From Solen grandis (Eukaryota; Mollusca; Bivalvia; Adapedonta; Solenidae): a stretch of DNA of 64,000 bases. This document shows, in pieces, positions 56,624 through 64,000 of the stretch. The stretch covers positions 51,903,154-51,967,153 of the forward strand of contig CM037783.1 in assembly GCA_021229015.1 (NCBI GenBank). Direction: 5' to 3'. The position numbers were made by a program, and so were the translations under genes. Under the pieces are notes generated by a model. The model was not told where the DNA came from. It did not search any database and worked only from the letters and a program-made list of their open reading frames with translations. Every line of letters begins with the position of its first letter. Within the stretch, counting starts at the first letter, position 1.

Positions 56624-56828
56624 GGTGGCATAAAAAAGATATATATATATATATAATGATAACCATTGTGTGCAAACTTGATACTTCTGGATGCACACGC
56701 GGAACTGTTAAGCCTTGCAAACGCAATAACTACTGCATGTGAACATTTTAGCTACTGCATGCGAACACAGTGGTTATTGCATGGGGCGTGATATAAAAAT
56801 TATCTTCCATGTCTCCTTGATGCCACTA
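56624..56828. mobile_element. Small relative nested inside the composite element
   Basis: Ends GGTGGCATAAAAAAGATATA and TATCTTCCATGTCTCC then TTGATGCCAC, like the large element's TIRs. The inside has TAGCTACTGCATGCGAACAC and AACTACTGCATGTGAACA, i.e. the same AGCTACT linker but with a GCATGCGAAC core. Confidence 0.7.
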
Positions 56829-57516
56829 TTTGATATTACTTTAATGGTGCAATTATACAAGGAAAATATATGATATGGAAAAGGGGGGGGGGGCATTTTT
56901 ACTACTTCACCAGTCCCAATAATATACTTATTTTTGCTAACAACAGTGTAATAGTCACCCATTTATTTTATAAGTTGATTGTAGGTTGTGTAAAATCTAG
57001 TTTACAAAAGCTGCTATTTACTATTTCTCTTCTTCGAGCATTTGTGAAAAGTGCTTTAACATGTATAGATGGGTAGTTTTTCATGCAGCTTGTTGCTTAT
57101 GAAGATGTTTCAACACGCAAACTAAGACTGTAAACATTGTATAATGTCTGTTGTATTAAAAGCTTCATATAATTTTATTGTTCTGATTGCAACAATATGC
57201 AAGTCATTTCCTTTTGTAAATTTTATTAAAAGTTTCATTTTACTAGTATTTACTTCATCAGATGTTAGTATTGCTTTAAGTAATCCTACAACCTTTAACA
57301 TCCCTAGTGACATACAGAGCCGGATCCAGGAGTTCGGGCTAGGGGACGTATTTTTAAAAAAAAAAAATACAGACAGTAACAATGCAATCGGCTTGCCGCT
57401 TTGCCAGGGCCGTTATAAGGGTGTAGTTCCGGTTGGACTAGGCATCTTGGGGAATTCCTGTGCGATTTTTTTTAAATTAAAACTGTAGAAAACTGCAAAA
57501 CCAGTGTAAAATTACT

Positions 57517-57705
57517 ACGTGCGCACGTAAAGCTACTACGTGCGCACGTAATAGCTACTACGTGCGCACGTAATAACCACTACGTGCGCACGTAATAGCT
57601 ACTACGTGCGCACGTAATAGCTATTACGTGCGCACGTAAAAGCAACTACGTGCGCACGTAAAGCTACTACGTGCGCACGTAAAAGCTACTACGTGCGCAC
57701 GTAAT
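57517..57705. repeat. Palindrome array, 9 units of 21-22 bp
   Basis: Same core and linkers as the left array, all nine cores identical. Ends 4 bases before the AAAAAATATCTTCCATGTC of the right TIR. Confidence 0.95.
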
Positions 57706-57743
57706 ACAAAAAATATCTTCCATGTCACCTTTATGCCACCGTA

Positions 57744-58512
57744 ACAATTAGAGCAAACATGGTAGATGTCTACTAGGCCATATTACACACCAAATGTCTA
57801 AGCTCAAAGACTTGTGGTTTCTGACAAGGAGATTTTTCTAGTTTTACCTATAGTCTATGTAAAATCAAGTGACCCCTGGGGCAGGGCCAATTTTGACCCC
57901 AGGACCATGATTTGAACAAACTTGGTAGTGGTCTACTAGGCCATGTTACACACCAATCATCTAAACTCCAGGCTTTGTGGTTTCTGACAAGATTTTTCTA
58001 GTTTTTCCTATAGTCTATGTAAAATCAAGTGACCCCTGGGGCAGGGCCAATTTTGACCCCAGGACCATGATTTGAACAAACTTGGTAGTGGTCTGCTAGG
58101 CCATGTTACACACCAATCATCTAAACTCCAGGCTTTGTGGTTTCTGACAAGATTTTTTCTAGTTTTTCCTATACAGGTCTATGTAAAATCAAGTGACCCC
58201 TGGGGCGGGGCCAATTTTGACCCCAGTTCTAGGCCTGCGGTTTCAGAGAAGAAGATTGTTAAAGATTTCACTTTCAAAAATCTTTATTTAGCTCCTGTGA
58301 CCCAGATATGCATTGGACCAGAAAAATTTGAACAACTTTGGAAGAGCTTCACCCAAGGGACATTCCTGTAAAGTTTAAGACTGGCCCACTGGTTAAGGAG
58401 GAGATGTCATTTAAAGAAAATGGTTGACGCCAGATGCACGCACGGATGGACGACGGACAAAAGGCAATCACAAAAGCTCACCGTGAGCACGTGCTCAGAT
58501 GAGCTAACAAGA
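57744..58512 (-). repeat. Bivalve element copy E, right piece
   Basis: Three units of about 125-145 bp with GGTCTACTAGGCCATGTTAC, AAAATCAAGTGACCCCTGGG and TTTTGACCCCAGGACC, then CACCGTGAGCACGTGCTCAG, ATGAGCTAACAAG at the outer end. Continuous with 55240-55386 once the composite element is removed. Confidence 0.75.
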
Positions 58513-58735
58513 ACTGTCAATGAAGATGATGAATATCCCCACATACCAGGCTTGGTACTTACCAATCTTGTAAGATTTAATCAAAATTCAGCCAAACGTA
58601 GCTGAGAAAAAGGGCAGACAAATCTTTTCTAAAGATGGACCAACAGACCGACTGATGGACGTGACCCCAAATTCTGGAGATGTGATAAGGGAATTAAAGA
58701 CAAACAACAAAATAGACAAATGCCTTTTTTTCCAC

Positions 58736-58741
58736 TTTATT
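58736..58741 (-). terminator. Possible minus-strand polyadenylation signal
   Basis: AATAAA on the minus strand (context GACAATAAAGTGG) followed by a purine/T mixture. It could end the transcript whose last exon may lie at about 63.2 kb. AATAAA is frequent by chance in such AT-rich DNA. Confidence 0.25.
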
Positions 58742-59201
58742 GTCAACAAATTCATTTAACTTTGAACCATTATTCAAAAAAATGTCTTAAAGTATAGTGT
58801 ACATAGTCTGAGCTTTTGGCTAACTAAATCAGCAAAAACATGTACTGGTATAAATTTAGTTTGAAGAATATGTCATGGTTCGCCAAGATCTACTGAAGTC
58901 ATATGTTGATTAAATGATTAAAAAAAAAAATTTATAAAGGTAATTCATACCCCTTCATCCCTCCATGACTACATGTAATGCAAGTTTAGGACAGGATATG
59001 TTGTGACAAAACGTGACAAGCATAATTCCATTGTAAGCCCCACTTCTCTAAAAACTTATACTTTAGAAAACAGTAGAATCCTGGTTATTAAAAATGCCTG
59101 GGACCAGGGTTTTATTTCAAACAAGGCAAGGTTTCAAATAACCAAAATCAAGTTGATCTTTAACACAAGATCCCATCCCACCCACTTATTTAATGTATCA
59201 T

Positions 59202-59405
59202 TTAACCCTTTCCGTCATATAGACTCATTTTGATGCACTCAATAGATACCAAATTTAATTATAAAATCCTCATTTCCAGACCACTGAGGAGCAGCGAACA
59301 GCATAAAACCTGATCTGCCTGCGAGTTACTTACTTGCAGGCTGATCTGGTTTTATGTTGTTCGCATAGGTCTTTTCATGGTTTCCTCTATGAGGGAAAGG
59401 GTTAA
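59202..59405 (-). mobile_element. piggyBac-like hairpin MITE, copy 5
   Basis: TTAACCCTTTCCGTCATATA and GAGGGAAAGGGTTAA ends. Hairpin present (GCGAACAGCATAAAACCTGA...TGGTTTTATGTTGTTCGC) with an extra TTACTTAC in the loop. The body lacks the usual CTGCAGATCAGGC segment. Confidence 0.8.
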
Positions 59406-59649
59406 ATGATTTGCTATTACAATATATAAATGTAAATAAAATTTACAATTGATATATTTTTTATATAACATTTATTTATTATAAGGGATAAGATCAGGAC
59501 CTTCAGATATATTTTGAATGATGTCAGGTGTTTGAAGAAGGTGTGGTAGAATAACCAGGATTCGACTATATATATATATTTAAAAAAAAAAATATTTTGA
59601 CGGTCATATCTGCATAAATGCAATTACAGAAGGAATGTAAAACCATATT

Positions 59650-59890
59650 AAAAACATGTCCCACCAACAGTTTGAAACTACATCTACTTGAGACAGATTT
59701 AGTGTTGCCTGCCTGCCCCAGTGCAGTATCATTCCTGATACCACACCCTGTCCTTGAACTATCCCTATGATGAGTGACAAGCAAGAGAGCTATACCATTT
59801 TTAATGACTTTGGTTTTTTGTGGGCAAGGATTGAACCCACAACCTCTTGATTCTGCATTGAACACTCTAACCACACAGCAACCAGGACTG
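59650..59890 (-). mobile_element. tRNA-derived SINE, minus orientation
   Basis: CAAGGATTGAACCCACAACC (B box inverted), ACACTCTAACCACACAGC (A-box region inverted), and the tail CATGTCCCACCAACAGTTTG. Same family as 13915. Confidence 0.65.
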
Positions 59891-60734
59891 GTCTATTAAG
59901 TATTATTCAGTAATATTAATATTTGACATAATTGTGTCAAATGAACCCTTTTGATACCTTGTGAGACTAGCGTTCACCAAATCTAAGTCTGACCATGTTC
60001 TCAGTCTCTTCAGGAATCTCAGACATAACCAGTCTTTAAAGTGGATGCTGATCTGGTTTTACACTAGATGTTGATCTGGTTTTACACTGGTCTTCCTGAA
60101 TTGAGTTAAAAAACAAATTCTTTAATAAAAAATATCATTTTTATGATTATCTGGTGTTTCAAACTAGGCCCTGTATGTGAAATTAGTAGTTGATAATACA
60201 TCTATAAATATTTTGCCCCAGGGGGAGGGCAGCAGGCATACACGGGTCAGACTTTAGCTGAATTTTAAAATATCCCTGGGTAAGCCTGCCACCCCCACCT
60301 GGTGCAAAATAATGAAAGGTGCATTATACCTGGCACTTAGGTACAAATTTAGTCTATGAATCACATGAATGAGAATACTGTGCTCATCAATATCATCATC
60401 AACATCATGATTTACTGAGTCAAGTAGAGGCATGTAAATATAAAACAGACTTATAACAAGAAACATCACAGATTCTGAGTAACGATATATACATGCAAAT
60501 AAAAATAACAAGTGTATGTGATACATCAATTCAATACCCTCTTATATGAACCATGTTAATACATCTTCATCATCAAACCATGTGGACCCTCAATGTTAAA
60601 AAAATAAAATATGGTTATACAGGTATATATTTTTTCTAATAAAAATATAAATATCATGGCACTAAAAGAAATTAACTTCATAGTATTATATATGATTAAA
60701 CTATTTAAAAGAAGTACATGAACAGGTGTAATAG

Positions 60735-61090
60735 GAAAAAGCTGACTAGTCAGGTTTTTCCCCCAGGGAAGAAACTAAATAGTCAGCTTTTCCCCATCCA
60801 GTCAGTTTTCCACCCTCTCAGGTGAAGGTGGGAAAAATTAATGCCTCATCAGTTTTTCCCCCCATTCATATGGATTTTGCGTGGAATTTGCAAAATTCTG
60901 GCCTTGTCAGTTTCCGCCCCCACCCCCTTGTCTAATATACTGTGCTAAACGTGGGGAAATTCTGGCTTAGTAAGATTTTTCTTGCCTGTCATATAGCTTG
61001 TGTGAGAAGATAGGAAAATTCTGGCCTTGTCAGTTTTGCCCCTGTCATATATTGTGTTTGAAGATGGAAAAATCATTCTTTTCCTGTCAA
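60735..61090. repeat. Degenerate tandem repeat, about 62-70 bp unit
   Basis: About five units with GTCAGTTTTTCCCCC, CTGTCATATA, GTGTGAAGATGGGAAAATTC and TGGCCTTGTCAG. Strongly diverged. Confidence 0.7.
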
Positions 61091-61464
61091 TACTATTATG
61101 GCACAAGTTCTACATTTACTGAATGCCCATATAATTACTGGTACATAAGAATAAAATGAGGAATAAATTGCAATTGTGATACTTGTTACACTGGTTATTA
61201 GTTTAAAGGTCCCTCCAATATACATGTTTATGTATATAGATTAACACAACTCTGTCCAGTTTTAAAAAACATGAAAGCTTTGATAGGATGTTAAGTTGCT
61301 CAGGTTAGGGTGAACAAGTCATAATACTTTTTTTTTTGATTATTATTTCATTAAATAAAATAATGCTGACATCTGAAAGTTAAATTAAGATGGTAGTTCA
61401 CCCAACTGTCCTGTCCTCTGAACAACCCTATTCCTCACTTTGACCATCCAGTAGTCAACAAGCT

Positions 61465-61640
61465 GTTAAAGCAGCTCATTCACAGATGATCGGAAGAAAT
61501 AAAAAAAAGTTTTTTGTTTTTTTTCTATTCCCCCTTGTTAATACTGGTGAAATCTTCGTTTCCTTACAAATAAATTTGGCAAGTGTAGGTCACATTGCAC
61601 TGAAAAACACTGTTTTCGTAAATGCCACTTTTGGGATATC
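61465..61640 (-). mobile_element. MITE, AGCTCATTCACAGAT family, copy 5, half element
   Basis: TTAAAGCAGCTCATTCACAG, CTGGTGAAATCTTCGTTTCC, GTGTAGGTCACATTGCACTG and GTTTTCGTAAATGCCAC follow the order of copy 3; the second half is absent. Confidence 0.75.
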
Positions 61641-61649
61641 AGTTAAATA

Positions 61650-63055
61650 AAACTTAAAGCATATGAGTGTCATTCCCACTGCCAAAATTACACTAAAAAA
61701 TATGTGTACAAATATTCTCTGATCAAAACTATTACAAATATTAGGTAGTCAGGTGTACTTCACTCGAACACTTTATCAAAATGATAACAAACATTTCCTT
61801 TCACAGGATTTTACTACGACTCATTTTTTTAAATGTTAGGAAAATTATATTCACATAAATGATGATACTAACAGAATGAATATACACAATGGTTTAAGCC
61901 AGCATCAATCCAGTTTTTGAATTGCACTGTTAACAATATCAGTATCTCTAAATTTCTTATAATACAATATTAAAAATCAACATTGCCCAAATACAAATGG
62001 CTCATTTTTTAAATAAGTCACTTATTTTGTGTTTGAAATGAACAATATCTGGCAGTCTATAGTAATATTTCATTGAATTATTTCATCATTAAAAGAAGCA
62101 AGCGATGTATGATGAGTATTTATATGATCAGACTACATATGTCTGCCTATAGGTCAAGCAATACTATACAAAGAACACTATTTAACAATGCACTATTACC
62201 AGAGAATGTTTAAAAAAAGGAAACTAAATTTGAGATTAACTCAGTTACACTTAACTTACTATTTTTTAAACAGTTCAACACGTTTAAATTTACAGTGTCT
62301 AATTTATGTGAAGAAATACTAGTATGTATGTATAAATATACACATATAAAAATTTACATACCAGTACATTATTTTTTACCAAATACCTATAATAATGCTT
62401 AATAGGTCTTTGTTTTAACCAACAAAATAAATAAAAAAAATTTACTTTCCCATCAGAACGACTTGCACAAAAAGAAAATTATCTCAATTCATAAGTAACT
62501 TTATAATTTAGAAATACTGTCTATGAGCAGCGGACCTGAGAGTAAATTGATCAAAGAAAATTGGTCAATAAGGTCTTTCAATCTGACTGAAAAAAACAAA
62601 CAAACTGGAAAAGATCCATCAATCTTACATACAGCAACGTAAACTAAGAAAGTCACTAAGGGTGATTAATACTTTTGTACCTCTCTTTGTCTTCATGCAA
62701 GTATAGGACGGGACACGACATGACCAAACGTAATGTAAACAGACCCCACATGACCCAACAAGCAAGATACTTTTCTCCAAAATGGGGGTATTAGGACTCA
62801 ATAACTTAGTAGGTCAAGGTTAGAGTTCAAAAGGTCAAGGTCACTGTATAGTAAGTTAAATATGAAGGTACTGTTAAAAGGGATATTGTGTGTGAATGTA
62901 AACTGAATCTTTGAAGGGACATAAATTATTTATCAACAGTAATTGTCAAGGTCATACGAAAGCAAAGGTTCCATTCAGGCAGACATTGTGTGAAACAAAT
63001 TTGTGACGATTTATGAATAATAAAAAATGTAATGTCGGATTGAACAAAAATAAAT
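61650..63055. other. AT-rich stretch, nothing supported
   Basis: No open frame or repeat family recognised apart from AAGGTCA words at 62810-62850. Could be part of a minus-strand 3'UTR. Confidence 0.35.
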
Positions 63056-63057
63056 TC

Positions 63058-63121
63058 TATAATGCCCATGTTTGGTGCAACTAACATAAAATACCTATGT
63101 TTGGTGCAGCTAACATAAAAA
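63058..63121. repeat. Direct repeat, two 32-bp units
   Basis: CATGTTTGGTGCAACTAACA then TAAAATACC, followed by TATGTTTGGTGCAGCTAACA then TAAAAAG. Confidence 0.7.
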
Positions 63122-63160
63122 GCTGTTAAATACCCAAAATACCTCCTGAAACTTAATTAT

Positions 63161-63216
63161 CATTTCTTTTAATCTCAGCTACAATTTGTTTAATCTCATC
63201 CAGATCAGTTGTTCTT
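63161..63216 (-). CDS. Possible terminal coding exon of a minus-strand gene
   Basis: Downstream of a T-rich tract on the minus strand and an AG, an open frame reads KRTTDLDEIKQIVAEIKRND and stops after one more residue at TAA. The amphipathic, charged composition is more protein-like than the surrounding AT-rich frames, and a minus-strand AATAAA lies 4.4 kb further at 58736. No upstream exon is visible before the window ends. This is a suggestion only; a chance open frame is quite possible. Confidence 0.25.
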
Positions 63217-63593
63217 TTCTCATGAAAAAAAAAATGTTTCAAAGAGAAAAAGTTGAATAACCAGTCAAAGCCTTTGTGATTTAAGTCATGTTTGTATATA
63301 CAGTGTTTAATACACTCAACGTTTAATACATTCAATGTCAAATACTTTCCAACTCATGACATAATAATAATCATATTTGTCTAAGACTTGACAGCCTCAT
63401 TCAAACCTCTAACATTCATTTTGTGACAAATTCACTTGTAAATACTAAAATAGAATTTTTATTAACATTGCTAAAAGAACTAAACAATGAAGTCATAGTC
63501 ACAAAGAAACTAGCCAACACCCTAGGGGCCCCTTTTTGAAAGGGGTGAACTTTATTTAAGCAATTATGGAAGAGGACTATATGACCATTACAT

Positions 63594-63835
63594 TTAACCC
63601 TTTCCCTCATAGAGAAAACCATGAAAAGACCTATGCGAACAGCATAAAACCAGATCAGCCTGCGAGTAACTCGCAGGCTGATCAGGTTTTATGCTGTTCG
63701 CTGCTCCTCAGTGGTCTGGAAATGAGTATTTTGTAATTAAATTTGGTAAGGTTTAACTGTGGTTTTCTGCAGATCAGGCTTTATGTGATACCTATTGAGA
63801 GCGTCAAAAGGAGTATATATGAGGGAAAGGGTTAA
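63594..63835 (+). mobile_element. piggyBac-like hairpin MITE, copy 6, complete
   Basis: TTAACCCTTTCCCTCATAGA and ATGAGGGAAAGGGTTAA ends. Perfect long hairpin from GCGAACAGCATAAAACCAGA through CTGCGAGTAACTCGCAG to CTGTTCGC. The best-preserved copy in the window. Confidence 0.88.
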
Positions 63836-64000
63836 GGAAGAATTTTGAAATCTATGTTAGGAATCTAGCCAACCTCTTCTGGCCTCATTTTTCATGTTTT
63901 GTTGTTATTGTTTTTTGTGCTAAAATGAAATCCAATTCTGATCATTGTTTTCAAAGGAGAAGATGTTTTCTAATTAAAATTATGCCAGTTGATATGGCAA

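Larger units (their letters stand above)
55387..57743. mobile_element. Composite element with TIRs and subterminal palindrome arrays
   Basis: TIRs: left TACGGTGGCATAAAGGGG followed by ACATGGAAGATATTTTTT; the right end is the inverted complement with one mismatch in about 36 bases. ACAATT duplicated at 55381-55386 and 57744-57749. Just inside each TIR lies an array of ACGTGCGCACGT palindromes (18 units left, 9 right). The 1.7-kb centre has no long ORF but contains a small relative (56624-56826) and a CAGAGCCGGATCCAGGA end. It is inserted into bivalve element copy E. Not assigned to a known superfamily; a 6-bp duplication is uncommon. Confidence 0.8.

Overview
The window looks like nuclear DNA of a bivalve mollusc, probably a heterodont clam. 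It is AT-rich, with small exons separated by kilobase introns bounded by GT/AG. It is crowded with repeats I recognise from bivalve genomes: an element ending in GGGCCATCATGGCCCTCTTG, a hairpin element whose stem carries CAGCATAAAACC, and tRNA-derived SINEs. The species cannot be fixed from sequence alone. There is one 100-base N gap (19484-19583).

Three multi-exon genes can be rebuilt by joining splice sites and checking phase. (1) On the minus strand, a peroxisomal sarcosine/L-pipecolate oxidase (PIPOX-type) gene has five exons between 13097 and 1638; its last exon(s) lie beyond the left edge. (2) On the minus strand, a microsomal cytochrome P450 has three exons (25982-23231) and stops being recognisable just after the I-helix. 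The missing C-terminal half would fall in a stretch taken up by a roughly 5.9 kb fold-back element and the gap. A decayed piece of a second P450 copy lies at 34575-34715. (3) On the plus strand, a coiled-coil protein with an acidic C-terminus has eleven exons (37227-52801), a 3'UTR of about 2.2 kb and a polyadenylation signal at 55055. A possible last exon and polyA signal of a converging minus-strand gene lie at about 63160 and 58736.

Layout: 1-13.1 kb is the oxidase gene, with a 1.5 kb imperfect palindrome in intron 1 and two MITE copies flanking exon 2. From 13.1 to 16.4 kb there are SINEs. From 16.4 to 22.4 kb is the giant inverted repeat. From 23.2 to 26 kb is the P450. From 26 to 37 kb is intergenic, with a Harbinger-like element, SINEs, MITEs and the P450 relic. 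From 37.2 to 55.1 kb is the coiled-coil gene, its introns filled with tandem-array elements. From 55.2 to 58.5 kb is a nested composite element. From 58.5 to 64 kb is repeat-rich sequence that may be the 3'UTR of another gene.

The genes do not form a pathway. The most unusual object is the 55387-57743 element: matching terminal inverted repeats, an ACAATT target duplication, and two subterminal arrays (18 and 9 units) of the alternating purine-pyrimidine palindrome ACGTGCGCACGT at a spacing of 21-22 bp. A small relative is nested inside it. All statements about similarity come from reading by eye, with no database search.
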